The position numbers and the translations under genes were made by a program. The notes under the pieces were generated by a model. The model had not been told where the DNA came from. It worked only from the letters and a program-made list of their open reading frames with translations, and did no database searches. Below, piece after piece: positions 15,945-23,848 of a stretch of DNA of 24,730 nt; the stretch's first letter is position 1, and every line of letters begins with the position of its first letter. This stretch comes from DASSWG01 sp035704905 (GTDB taxonomy: Bacteria; Bacteroidota; Bacteroidia; Flavobacteriales; Flavobacteriaceae). Location of the stretch: the NCBI GenBank assembly GCA_035704905.1, contig DASSWN010000060.1, forward strand, positions 1 through 24,730. The letters are read 5' to 3'.

Positions 15945-16021
15945 TCTTGTCAGGTGCGAAGTCGAGGCCTCACGTCCCTCTCGACCGCGCCTATTTTGCC
16001 GCAGGCAGGCTCGAGGTGACC
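15945..16021. repeat. Degenerate TCGA-type intergenic palindromic repeat
   Basis: GC-rich stretch with diverged words of the flavobacterial GTCAGGT...TCGAGG / TCTCGACCGCGC / CTCGAGGTGACC type, partly inverted. It resembles the better preserved element at 21390-21456. It interrupts the region between the divergent btuF and btuB transcripts, and I see no coding potential in it. Confidence 0.5.
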
Positions 16022-16125
16022 ATTCTAAGAATTAAACCTCTTGTCCTTACTTTTTCAATAGAACCTATTTTCGCAACAAAAGTAATATTATTTCCATTTT
16101 AAGTGGGAAAGGAAATAGGAATGTT

Positions 16126-16133
16126 TATTTTTG
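16126..16133 (+). promoter_or_regulatory. Promoter -7 element (TATTTTTG) for the btuB transcript
   Basis: TATTTTTG matches TAnnTTTG and would place the transcription start near 16140, right at the 5' edge of the riboswitch, as expected for a riboswitch leader. There is no clean -33 TTG at 20 bp. An alternative pair further upstream is TTG 16041-16043 with TATTTTCG 16066-16073 (22 bp apart), which would give a longer leader. Confidence 0.5.
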
Positions 16134-16139
16134 TGGAAA

Positions 16140-16350
16140 TTTTGGTTTCGATCCGATCTTTCAATCGTGTCGATTAAAAGGGAATTCCGTTCAAATCGGA
16201 AGCTGTTCCCGCAACTGTAAGTTATTCCCGTGAAAACGGGGTTCCATTTTTGGAATTTGTTGCAAACTTCAAGCCACTGTCCCAAGTACTCGGGACGGGA
16301 AGGCCGCAGCAAAAAAACAAGCCAGGAGACCTGCCAATGTTTCAACCTAT
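16140..16350 (+). promoter_or_regulatory. Cobalamin (B12) riboswitch
   Basis: All conserved blocks of the adenosylcobalamin-class aptamer occur in order: AAAAGGGAAT (16176-16185), CCCGCAACTGTAA (16208-16220), GCCACTG (16273-16279), GGGAAGGC (16297-16304) and the B12 box AGCCAGGAGACCTGCC (16320-16335). It ends about 40 nt before the btuB ATG. The established role is repression of B12-uptake genes when the cofactor is plentiful. After the aptamer lies a GCCTTT/AAAGGC hairpin (16360-16378) reaching to within 9 nt of the start codon. The 8 nt before the ATG (GGCTTGTT, 16380-16387) are fully complementary to AACAAGCC at the 5' side of the B12 box (16316-16323). This suggests control at translation initiation rather than by a terminator, since no T run follows; this is inference. 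Confidence 0.95.
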
Positions 16351-16387
16351 AAATCTGTAGCCTTTCGGGAAAAAAGGCCGGCTTGTT

Positions 16388-18223
16388 ATGAAAATTGCTG
16401 CTTTTCTCTTTTTATGTTTTGGTTTTTCAAGCGCGATGCTTGCCCAAAATGATTCGGTCCAAGTATTGGATCCGGTGATTTTGCATGCCTCAAAATTGAA
16501 CGAATTTTCAAACACACAACATGTTCGGGTCTTCAACGATTCACTTCTGAAAAATGCAAAACCCTTGCTCACCGATATTTTAAACCACCAAACCTCCATT
16601 TATTTCAAAGAAAATGGCGCGGGTATGGTTTCTTCGGCTTCTTTTCGCGGTACCACGGCCTCACAAACGGCAGTGGTTTGGAACGGCATCAACATCAATT
16701 CAAAATTCAACGGACAAACCGATTTCAATACGATCAGCATCGTGGGATTCGATGAAATTTCGGTTCGAAGCGGCGGCGGAAGTGTGCTTTTCGGTACGGG
16801 TGCTATTGGCGGAAGCGTTCATTTGAACAACAACTTGCAATTCAACAAAGGATTTGAAAATGAAGTGCATTTCGGTTATGGAAGTTTCGACACACAAGAT
16901 ATTCACTACAAAATGTCGGCTTCGGACGAAAAAACTTCGGTGGAAATCAGTATCGCACGAACAAAATCCAACAACGATTTCCCCTATCCGGGAACAGATC
17001 GAAAAAATTTGAACGGCCAATACGAAAACACCAGCATAAAAACCGGCCTGGCCTATCGGATCAATGAAAACAATTTGCTCAAAATACACACCAGCATTTT
17101 CGATGGCGAACGGCATTTTTCGTTGATCCGGCCTTCGGAAACCCCCACAAAATACCAAGATTTCCATACGTGGAATTTGATTGCTTGGGAACGCAATTTC
17201 AAACCTTTTTCTTCTGAATTGAAAGTTGCTTATTTGAACGAACAGTTCAACTTTTTTCCGAATGTCTCAACTGAAAACCATACGGGCGGAAAGGCGGAAA
17301 CCTTTATTGGAAACTATAATCTGGGTGTCAATTTGAAAAACGGAATGGAATTTCACGCACTTTTGGATTACAGTTATACCACAGGTTCCGGATCGAACAT
17401 GGATGACAACTCCCAGAAAATCGCTTCGGCGGCTTTGCTTCTGAAACAGCGGCTTTCCAATCGGTTTTTGTATGAAATCGGGGCTAAAAAAGAATTCACC
17501 AAAAATTATAAAAGTCCGTTTTTATTTTCAGCAGGGGCAACTTTCAAAACCACAGAATTTTATTCGTTAAAAATAAATATTTCCAAAAATTACCGCATTC
17601 CCACCTTTAACGACTTGTATTGGGAAAAAAGTGGAAATATAAATTTAAAACCGGAAACTTCGCATCAAGCAGAAATCGGAAATTATTTTCGGTACAAAAA
17701 TGCCAAGTTTTCCGCGACCGCATTTTTTATTTCAGTACATGATATGATTCAATGGACGCCGTCCACCACTATTTGGGAACCAATCAATGTCGATAAAGTT
17801 CAAAGTTATGGCTTGGAATCAAATTTTGACTATAAAAAGCATTTCGGAAAGCACCAATTTCTTTTTCATGCGAATTATGAATACACCATTTCGGAGGATG
17901 AAAATACACACAAACAGTTGCGATATGTGCCCGTTCACAAAGTCACGGCCAGCTTGGGATACAGTTTTAAAGAATGGGATTTTTTCTATGATTTTTTATA
18001 TGTAGGAGAAGTTTTCACCACTTCCGATAACGATCCGAAAGAGAAAATTCCCGGATACTCCATCTCAAATATAGGTGCGTCCTATTCCTTCTTGATGAAG
18101 AAAAAGAAAGAAATCGAAATTGGCTCCCACATCCGAAACCTTTTCAACGAAGCGTATCAAAATGTGGAAAACCGGTTTATGCCGGGAATAAATTTTAACC
18201 TGTACCTAAACTTTAAATTTTAG
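16388..18223 (+). CDS. btuB: TonB-dependent vitamin B12 receptor, BtuB-like
   Basis: 611 residues, close to the size of E. coli BtuB. A signal peptide (about 1-19) is followed by a TonB-box-like stretch (VQVLDPVILHAS) and a plug domain (about 30-130) with NAKPLLTDILNHQTSIYFKE, SSASFRGTTASQTAVVWNGI and VLFGTGAIGGSVHLNN. The rest is a 22-strand-type barrel ending in the aromatic residue Phe (FNLYLNFKF), as needed for outer-membrane insertion. It lacks the N-terminal CarboxypepD-like extension of SusC proteins. The riboswitch directly upstream identifies the substrate class as cobalamin or related corrinoids. It is followed by the BtuG-like lipoprotein 113 bp downstream, probably in the same transcript. 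Confidence 0.94.
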   Translation: MKIAAFLFLCFGFSSAMLAQNDSVQVLDPVILHASKLNEFSNTQHVRVFNDSLLKNAKPLLTDILNHQTSIYFKENGAGMVSSASFRGTTASQTAVVWNGININSKFNGQTDFNTISIVGFDEISVRSGGGSVLFGTGAIGGSVHLNNNLQFNKGFENEVHFGYGSFDTQDIHYKMSASDEKTSVEISIARTKSNNDFPYPGTDRKNLNGQYENTSIKTGLAYRINENNLLKIHTSIFDGERHFSLIRPSETPTKYQDFHTWNLIAWERNFKPFSSELKVAYLNEQFNFFPNVSTENHTGGKAETFIGNYNLGVNLKNGMEFHALLDYSYTTGSGSNMDDNSQKIASAALLLKQRLSNRFLYEIGAKKEFTKNYKSPFLFSAGATFKTTEFYSLKINISKNYRIPTFNDLYWEKSGNINLKPETSHQAEIGNYFRYKNAKFSATAFFISVHDMIQWTPSTTIWEPINVDKVQSYGLESNFDYKKHFGKHQFLFHANYEYTISEDENTHKQLRYVPVHKVTASLGYSFKEWDFFYDFLYVGEVFTTSDNDPKEKIPGYSISNIGASYSFLMKKKKEIEIGSHIRNLFNEAYQNVENRFMPGINFNLYLNFKF

Positions 18224-18247
18224 GGAGAATGAAGTATTCACAATAAT

Positions 18248-18312
18248 TTGTCATTCTGAACTTGTTTCAGAAGACCTCGAAAGAAAACCTCGAAACAAAT
18301 TCGGGGCAACAA
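18248..18312 (+). repeat. Single diverged copy of the TTGTCA...TGACAA hairpin element
   Basis: TTGTCATTCTGAA...TTCAGAA followed by ACCTCGAAAC and ATTCGGGGCAACAA reproduces the order of the two hairpins found in arrays A and B, but in a shortened 65-bp form with decayed arms. It lies in the intergenic part of the btuB-btuG transcript and may act as an mRNA hairpin between the two genes. Confidence 0.7.
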
Positions 18313-18336
18313 AAAATTTAATCTAAAATCAAAATT

Positions 18337-19371
18337 ATGAAGAAAATTGTAATTACCAGTTTATTGAGCGTATTTTTTTTAACAGCCTGCACCGATGATG
18401 AAACGGTCGATCCGGTGGCGGAAACGGGCATGTATGAAAATGGTATTTTTGTGGTAAATGAAGGATCGTTTGGCGCGGAAGAAGGAAGCGTGACTTTTGT
18501 CGATGAAGATTTACAAAATGCCCAAAACAAAATTTATGCGACAGCAAATCCGACTTCCGAATTTGGTTTGGGTTCTGTTTTACAATCCATGTTTTTTTAT
18601 GGGGAAAACGCCTACCTAATTTCAAACGGTTCAAACCTGATTAGCATTGTGGATAGAAATACGTTTGAATTTGTAGGTGAAATTATTGGTGGTTTGAACG
18701 CCCCGCGGTATGGTGTGGTCGCCGATGGAAAAGCTTTCGTGACGAATCAGGCTTCGTGGCAAACTTCTGACGATGATTTCATTGCGGTCATTGATTTGGA
18801 AACATTGGAAGTGGAAAAAACCATTGATACCCATGCGCCGGTAGAATATATTCTGGAAGAAAACGGAAAAATATATGTTCAAAACGCGTCTTTCAGCATG
18901 GGAAACCAAGTTTCGGTTATCGATCCGGAAAGTGCAATCATAACGCAAACGGTTTCTGTTGGCGAAGGTCTGAATTCCATTGAAATTCAGAACAACACAC
19001 TATATGCCTTGGTGAATTCAGGCATTAAAACAATCGCATTATCCACTATGGAAGTTTCCAATCTTATAGATTTTTCGGTGAACAATGGCTTTTCAAATAT
19101 GAAAGTTCGTGGAAACAAAATTTATTACACCTCCGGAAATGCTGTTTTTTCACTGGAAATAGACCAGCCTGAAAACCCCGCGGTTTCCCTTATCGAAAAT
19201 CCGAATATCGCGGTGCTTTATGGTTTTGCAGTCAAAAATGATCAGATTTATATTGCCGATGCGAAAGATTTTTCATCCAACGGCCGTATTTTCGTTTATG
19301 ACATTTCGGGGAATTTGGTTCGTGAAATTCCTGTTGGCGTGGCACCAAACGGATTTTATTTTAACAATTAA
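18337..19371 (+). CDS. btuG: BtuG-like surface lipoprotein (DUF5074/YncE-like beta-propeller)
   Basis: 344 residues. A lipoprotein signal peptide (TSLLSVFFLTAC, Cys18) is followed by TDDE, an acidic run after the Cys like the lipoprotein export signal that sends Bacteroidota lipoproteins to the cell surface. The mature part begins with FVVNEGSFGAEEGSVTFVDED, typical of DUF5074, and has repeated propeller blades (VSVIDPESAIITQTVSVGEG, IAVIDLETLEVEKTIDTHAP and similar). In Bacteroides thetaiotaomicron, BtuG proteins of this class sit on BtuB and bind B12 with very high affinity. Position right after a riboswitch-controlled btuB supports the same job here. The tail of the gene nearly abuts the convergent PRC-barrel gene. 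Function is inferred from family and context. Confidence 0.85.
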   Translation: MKKIVITSLLSVFFLTACTDDETVDPVAETGMYENGIFVVNEGSFGAEEGSVTFVDEDLQNAQNKIYATANPTSEFGLGSVLQSMFFYGENAYLISNGSNLISIVDRNTFEFVGEIIGGLNAPRYGVVADGKAFVTNQASWQTSDDDFIAVIDLETLEVEKTIDTHAPVEYILEENGKIYVQNASFSMGNQVSVIDPESAIITQTVSVGEGLNSIEIQNNTLYALVNSGIKTIALSTMEVSNLIDFSVNNGFSNMKVRGNKIYYTSGNAVFSLEIDQPENPAVSLIENPNIAVLYGFAVKNDQIYIADAKDFSSNGRIFVYDISGNLVREIPVGVAPNGFYFNN

Positions 19372-19378
19372 AAACCAC

Positions 19379-19395
19379 GGAAAATCACATTTTCC
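19379..19395. terminator. Small hairpin between convergent btuG and PRC-barrel genes
   Basis: GGAAAAT and ATTTTCC arms with a 3-nt loop span the 13-bp gap and the last codon of the PRC-barrel gene. There is no T run after it on either strand, so a terminator role is uncertain. Confidence 0.3.
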
Positions 19396-19924
19396 CGCGC
19401 ATCAACCGGAATCCGAAGGGTTGACTGCGGCTAAATTCTTTGCGTTCATAAAAACGGGAAGGATAGGCGCGATCAGCCCTATTTTCAATTAAGGGTTCCG
19501 ATTCGGTTTGGTAGGAATCCAGTAACACTTCTTCATAATCACGGTCGATGGGCGCTTCTTTTTTGCGCCTTTTCGCATTGGCAAAAACCTGATACCCAAT
19601 TTCATCGGTTATTATTTCATCATGAGCTTCGTCAATCGAAACCAAACCAACGGGCAGCAACAAGTGATCTTCGCCTTCTTTGTTAATGAATTCTTTGCGA
19701 TCTGCAACCACGCTTTTTTCATCCAACAGAATCGAATCATCTACCTTTATGTCAAGGTAAACAATTTGTTCCATTTCTTTGTTCACCAAAAAATCATCGA
19801 CTTTCCCAATGGTTTTTCGGTCGCGATCTTTTACTTCCCATCCACGCATATCGGGCATTTCGGATTCGAGCTCAAATCCGGTGAGTTCATTGGGATAATA
19901 CAGATATTTATTTTCATTATTCAT
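19385..19924 (-). CDS. PRC-barrel domain protein
   Basis: 179 residues, cytosolic. The PRC-barrel (beta-barrel of the photosystem reaction centre H subunit type) is recognised in about residues 24-100 from MRGWEVKDRDRKTIGKVDDFLVNKE and IVYLDIKVDDSILLDEK. The central part continues as VVADRKEFINKEGEDHLLLPVGLVSID. The C-terminal region (about 125-179) is basic and tyrosine/arginine-rich (KRRKKEAPIDRDYEEVLLD, YPSRFYERKEF) and has no clear domain. Such proteins are common in Bacteroidota, often stress-linked, with no proven role. The start is ATG at 19924. It converges with btuG, 13 bp apart, and is probably a separate unit. Confidence 0.8.
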   Translation of the reverse strand: MNNENKYLYYPNELTGFELESEMPDMRGWEVKDRDRKTIGKVDDFLVNKEMEQIVYLDIKVDDSILLDEKSVVADRKEFINKEGEDHLLLPVGLVSIDEAHDEIITDEIGYQVFANAKRRKKEAPIDRDYEEVLLDSYQTESEPLIENRADRAYPSRFYERKEFSRSQPFGFRLMRGKM

Positions 19925-20090
19925 AATCGTATATTTTTTTGAACAATTGCACTAAATTACGCTGAACGCTTTACAATTTGCCATAATTTTTTCACAATAA
20001 TTGTTAAGTTCTAATTAAAAAATTCCGATCCATTATGTAACAGCAAAAAGGAATTTTTATTAATTTTACCGCACTCAACGGATAATTCCA

Positions 20091-21089
20091 ATGGAAACCA
20101 CCGCCACAATCTCTTGTAAAAATTGTGAAAAAATATTTGACGCTTCCTACTCATTTTGCCCGTATTGCAGTCAGGAAGCGGGCGACAATCTGACTTTAAA
20201 AGTATTGTTCCACAACACCATCAGCAATTATTTTTGTGTGGACGCGCGTTTCTTCAAAAGTTTCGTGCCACTTATGTTTAAACCGGGCTTATTGCCGAAA
20301 CGCTTCGTCAACGGAAAGCGCATGCTCTATTTACATCCAGCACAATTCTATTTGTTCGTTTCGGTGGTTTTTTTCTTCCTCTTTTCATTTGTGATCAGCA
20401 AGCAAGAACAAGAAATGTCGCAGATATGGAATTCAGCTTTTGATTCAAATAAAGCCCAAATGGTCGAATCCAAAAATATTCCAACCGGAAATGCTTCCGA
20501 AAAATCTCCGGAGAATACAGTTGATGTAGGTAACGGCAATGTCATTGATATTGGGGAAAGCAAAAGTGAATTGGATTCGCTAATCGCCATCAATGCACCG
20601 GAAGAACAGATTTTGAAATCGATGGGCTATGCGGAAGGCGACAGTAATTTCAAACATAGATTGTATTCCCAGGGATTAAAAGTATATAAGCGGCGAGGCA
20701 GCGGAATGTTGCAAGGCTTTTACAACAGTATTCCTATCGCGACGTTTATTCTACTTCCCATTTTCGCCCTTTTTCTAAAATTATTCTATTTCCGAAAAGG
20801 ACGTTTTGCACATCATTTGGTATTTGCATTTTATTTTTTCTCGTTCATGTTTATCGTCTTCAGTTTGTTGTTGATTGCCGGTTTTATTTGGCCAACTATT
20901 CCCGGTTGGATCGTTTCACTAATTTTATTTTCGACCTTCTTTTATTTATGGTTTGGGGTGAAACGTTTTTACGAACAAAAATTGTTGGTGAGTTATTTCA
21001 AAAGTGCGGCAATCAGTTTCCTTTTTTTAATGTTGGTGATTCCGCTGAGCATTGCGGTTATGGGATTTGCAACCTTCCTTTTTTATTAG
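20091..21089 (+). CDS. DUF3667 family membrane protein with N-terminal zinc ribbon
   Basis: 332 residues. The N-terminal zinc-ribbon has two CxxC pairs (CKNC at about 9-12 and CPYC at about 23-26). The following segment (FLFHNTISNYF-like, with DARFFKSFVPLMFKPGLLPKRFVNGKR) is the DUF3667 signature. Hydrophobic helices are visible at about 88-107 (QFYLFVSVVFFFLFSFVIS), 217-236, 242-270, 272-292 and 306-331, so about five transmembrane segments. A long soluble stretch (about 108-210, rich in Ser/Glu/Asn) separates the first helix from the rest. The family is widespread in Bacteroidota and has no assigned function. The start is ATG at 20091, giving the zinc ribbon at the N-terminus as usual. Confidence 0.88.
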   Translation: METTATISCKNCEKIFDASYSFCPYCSQEAGDNLTLKVLFHNTISNYFCVDARFFKSFVPLMFKPGLLPKRFVNGKRMLYLHPAQFYLFVSVVFFFLFSFVISKQEQEMSQIWNSAFDSNKAQMVESKNIPTGNASEKSPENTVDVGNGNVIDIGESKSELDSLIAINAPEEQILKSMGYAEGDSNFKHRLYSQGLKVYKRRGSGMLQGFYNSIPIATFILLPIFALFLKLFYFRKGRFAHHLVFAFYFFSFMFIVFSLLLIAGFIWPTIPGWIVSLILFSTFFYLWFGVKRFYEQKLLVSYFKSAAISFLFLMLVIPLSIAVMGFATFLFY

Positions 21090-21130
21090 GAAAGTGTAGA
21101 AATCAAACCTGTTCCATAAATTGTATCCTT

Positions 21131-21333
21131 GTAACTAATCAGTTTACATTAATTTCATTTAATAGTCTGAATACAAGTTTTTTAACCACAAAGAGCGCAA
21201 AGTTTAGCACAAAGGTTACAAAGCATTAGATCGCTAATTTTCAGTTCTTTGCGTTCTCTGTGTATTTTCTTTGTGTCCTTTGCGGTTATTTTAATCGTTG
21301 TGAAACAAACACTTACGCATACTGATTAGTTAC
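21131..21333 (-). mobile_element. MITE-like element, copy 2, inverted relative to copy 1
   Basis: A 203-bp element with terminal inverted repeats GTAACTAATCAGT and ACTGATTAGTTAC. Its reverse complement differs from 6338-6540 at only 5 positions (about 98% identity). Flanking bases share only GTATC in place of a full duplication. As in copy 1, interior CGCAAAG/CACAAAG words are matched by their complements, so it can fold as one hairpin. It has no coding potential. With the palindromic repeat at 21390-21456 it fills the gene-free stretch 21090-21567 between the DUF3667 gene and recG. Confidence 0.85.
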
Positions 21334-21389
21334 GTATCTTTTACTCGGCGCAAAAATCTTATAATCAAAATAGTTACAATTTTTAAAAT

Positions 21390-21456
21390 TATCAGTTCGA
21401 GCGGAGTTGGGAACATGCATGTTTTAAAAAGGTTTCGACTGCGCTCAACCTGACAT
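21390..21456. repeat. TCGAGCGCAGTCGA-type palindromic repeat
   Basis: Left arm TATCAGTTCGAGCGGAG (from 21390) and right arm GGTTTCGACTGCGCTCAACC followed by TGACA (21431-21455) are imperfect inverted repeats around a 16-nt AT-rich loop. This is the same class as the decayed element at 15945-16021 and is a stem-loop of REP type. Confidence 0.75.
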
Positions 21457-21474
21457 ATACGATAAAAGGAGGTA

Positions 21475-21482
21475 TACATTTG
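21475..21482 (+). promoter_or_regulatory. Possible promoter -7 element (TACATTTG) for recG
   Basis: TACATTTG matches TAnnTTTG and would start transcription near 21489, about 79 nt before the recG ATG. No good -33 TTG is seen. A second candidate, TATTTTCG at 21555-21562, sits too close to the ATG for a normal leader. Confidence 0.4.
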
Positions 21483-21567
21483 TTTTTGGTGATAAAACCA
21501 ATACTATTCCCGTTCACAAAAAATTCTGAATCATGTAGCCTTCGGGAAAATCCGTATTTTCGTTTCC

Positions 21568-23670
21568 ATGAATTCCGAAAAATTACAAACCCCCATAGAT
21601 TACCTGAAAGGCGTTGGCCCAAACCGGGCCGATTTGTTGCGCAAAGAACTCGGTATTCATACCTATCAAGATTTGTTGAATGCTTTTCCATTTCGCTACA
21701 TCGACAAAACCCGCTTTTATAAAATCAACGAACTCCAACGAAATTCTTCCGAAGTTCAAATTATTGGAAAAATCACAGAGGTGAAAATGCTGCCACAAAA
21801 GCGCGGCAAACGCTTGGTGGCAGTCTTTGAAGACGAAACGGGAAGAATGGAACTCACTTGGTTTCGGGGCCATAAATGGATTCGTGAAAATATTAAAACC
21901 AACATACCATACCTGATTTTTGGAAAAACCAATTGGTTCAACGGCTTGTTTTCCATGCCCCATCCGGAAATGGAATTAGTCTCGGATTATGAGAAGAATT
22001 TGCGAACCGCGATGCAGCCGGTTTATCCATCCACAGAAAAACTGGGCAAAAATGGCATTAGCAACCGGGTTTTTTCTAAACTGATACAACAATTGTTCGC
22101 GGAACAAAATAGCTTTCCTGAAACACTTTCTTCCATTATTTTGAAGGATTTGAACCTAATTTCGAAATCGGAAGCTATGTTCAACATACATTTTCCACAA
22201 TCGCAAAACCTTTTGGCGAAAGCACAATTTCGGTTGAAATTTGAAGAATTGTTCTATTTGCAATTACAATTGATTCGGAAAAATTTTCTGCACAAATCAA
22301 AAATTAAAGGCTATCTGTTCGAAAGAATCGGGGAACATTTCAACGATTTTTACAAGCACAATTTACCTTTTGAATTGACGAACGCGCAAAAAAGGGTGTT
22401 GAAAGAAATCCGTACCGATTTGGGCAGCAACGCACAAATGAACCGCTTGCTGCAAGGCGACGTGGGTTCAGGAAAAACAATTGTGGCGCTGATGTCGATG
22501 CTCATTGCGCTCGATAATGGCTTCCAAGCCTGCATGATGGCACCGACCGAAATTTTGGCTTTTCAGCATTATGCGGGACTAAAAAAATTGTGCGAAAATT
22601 CATCGCTCAACATTTATTTGCTCACCGGTTCAACCCCGACTTCCGAGCGAAAAGAAATCCATGCAAAACTGAAAACAGGCGAATTGGATATTCTGATTGG
22701 AACGCATGCACTTTTGGAAGATAAGGTGGAATTTAAAAATTTGGGGCTCGCGGTTATTGACGAACAACACCGTTTTGGCGTGGAACAACGTTCAAAACTA
22801 TGGCATAAAAATGAATTGCCGCCACATATTTTGGTGATGACCGCAACGCCCATCCCGCGAACGCTGGCGATGAGCATTTATGGTGATTTGGATATTTCTA
22901 CTATCGATGAACTTCCACCAGGGAGAAAAAATATTAAAACCGTGCATCGTTTCGATTCCAACCGCTTAAAGGTTTTTCGCTTTTTGAAAGATGAAATCAA
23001 AAAAGGAAGGCAGATTTATATTGTATATCCGCTCATTCAAGAATCTGAAAAAATGGATTATAAAGATTTAATGGACGGTTACGAAAGCATTTCGCGTGAA
23101 TTTCCGCAGCCCGATTATCAAATTTCCATTGTACACGGGAAAATGAAACCTCAGGACAAAGATTATGAAATGCAGCGTTTTGTAAAAGGTGAAACACAGA
23201 TTATGGTCGCCACAACCGTCATTGAAGTCGGTGTGGATGTTCCGAACGCGAGTGTGATGGTGATCGAGAGCGCCGAACGTTTTGGCTTATCGCAGTTGCA
23301 CCAATTACGCGGACGTGTGGGGCGCGGCGCGGAGCAAAGTTACTGCATTTTGATGTCCGGCCACAAACTCAGCAGCGATAGTAAAATCCGTTTGCAGACC
23401 ATGACACAAACGACCAATGGTTTCAAAATTGCCGATGTGGATTTAAAACTTCGCGGTCCGGGCGATTTGATGGGCACGCAACAAAGCGGAATTTTGAATT
23501 TGAAAATTGCCGATATTGTTCGCGACAATGATATTCTGAAACTCTCCCGAGACTGGGCAAGAAAAATTTTGCAAGAAGACCCAAATTTGAAAAGACCGGA
23601 GAATGCCGTAATTAAAAACACCTATTCACAATTGGCGAAATACCGGAATATTTGGAATTATATTAGTTAG
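21568..23670 (+). CDS. recG: ATP-dependent DNA helicase RecG
   Basis: 700 residues, normal length. RecG remodels stalled replication forks and branch-migrates Holliday junctions. The N-terminal half is the wedge/OB region, with ELQRNSSEVQIIGKITEV (about 55-72) and FEDETGRMELTWFRG. The motor shows the Walker A GDVGSGKT (297-304), motif II DEQH (398-401), motif III TATPIPRTLA, and motif VI-type LHQLRGRVGRG. The helical tail GTQQSGILNLKIADIVRD closes it. The ATG at 21568 agrees with the usual start (LQTPIDYLKGVGPNRADLLRKELGI). It stands alone, between a repeat-rich upstream region and a heptamer repeat right after its stop codon. Confidence 0.97.
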   Translation: MNSEKLQTPIDYLKGVGPNRADLLRKELGIHTYQDLLNAFPFRYIDKTRFYKINELQRNSSEVQIIGKITEVKMLPQKRGKRLVAVFEDETGRMELTWFRGHKWIRENIKTNIPYLIFGKTNWFNGLFSMPHPEMELVSDYEKNLRTAMQPVYPSTEKLGKNGISNRVFSKLIQQLFAEQNSFPETLSSIILKDLNLISKSEAMFNIHFPQSQNLLAKAQFRLKFEELFYLQLQLIRKNFLHKSKIKGYLFERIGEHFNDFYKHNLPFELTNAQKRVLKEIRTDLGSNAQMNRLLQGDVGSGKTIVALMSMLIALDNGFQACMMAPTEILAFQHYAGLKKLCENSSLNIYLLTGSTPTSERKEIHAKLKTGELDILIGTHALLEDKVEFKNLGLAVIDEQHRFGVEQRSKLWHKNELPPHILVMTATPIPRTLAMSIYGDLDISTIDELPPGRKNIKTVHRFDSNRLKVFRFLKDEIKKGRQIYIVYPLIQESEKMDYKDLMDGYESISREFPQPDYQISIVHGKMKPQDKDYEMQRFVKGETQIMVATTVIEVGVDVPNASVMVIESAERFGLSQLHQLRGRVGRGAEQSYCILMSGHKLSSDSKIRLQTMTQTTNGFKIADVDLKLRGPGDLMGTQQSGILNLKIADIVRDNDILKLSRDWARKILQEDPNLKRPENAVIKNTYSQLAKYRNIWNYIS

Positions 23671-23671
23671 G

Positions 23672-23741
23672 GGTTGGCGGTTGGCGATTGGCTGTTGGTG
23701 GTTGGCGGTTGGCGGTTGTCGGTTGGCGATTAGCGAATAGG
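23672..23741. repeat. Heptamer tandem repeat (GGTTGGC x10)
   Basis: Ten consecutive 7-bp units begin 2 bp after the recG stop codon: five are exactly GGTTGGC and the others differ at one to four positions (for example GATTGGC, TGTTGGT, GATTAGC). Its end (GCGATTAGCGAATAG) resembles, in reverse complement, the sequence at about 1117-1137 between uvrD and the YrdC-family gene. Confidence 0.88.
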
Positions 23742-23848
23742 ATAATGACCCAAGCTGTTGAAAGGCCGCAGCAGTTGCAAACTGGCGGCAGCGGAGGATT
23801 TGGCAATTAGCGATAAGGGTTTGGATTTAGATATTGATCTTTCGTGGT

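Noticed and set aside
21480..21722. 80-codon ORF with a strong Shine-Dalgarno word
   Set aside because: It overlaps the recG 5' end out of frame, has no recognisable domain and starts at TTG; kept only as a note on the leader.
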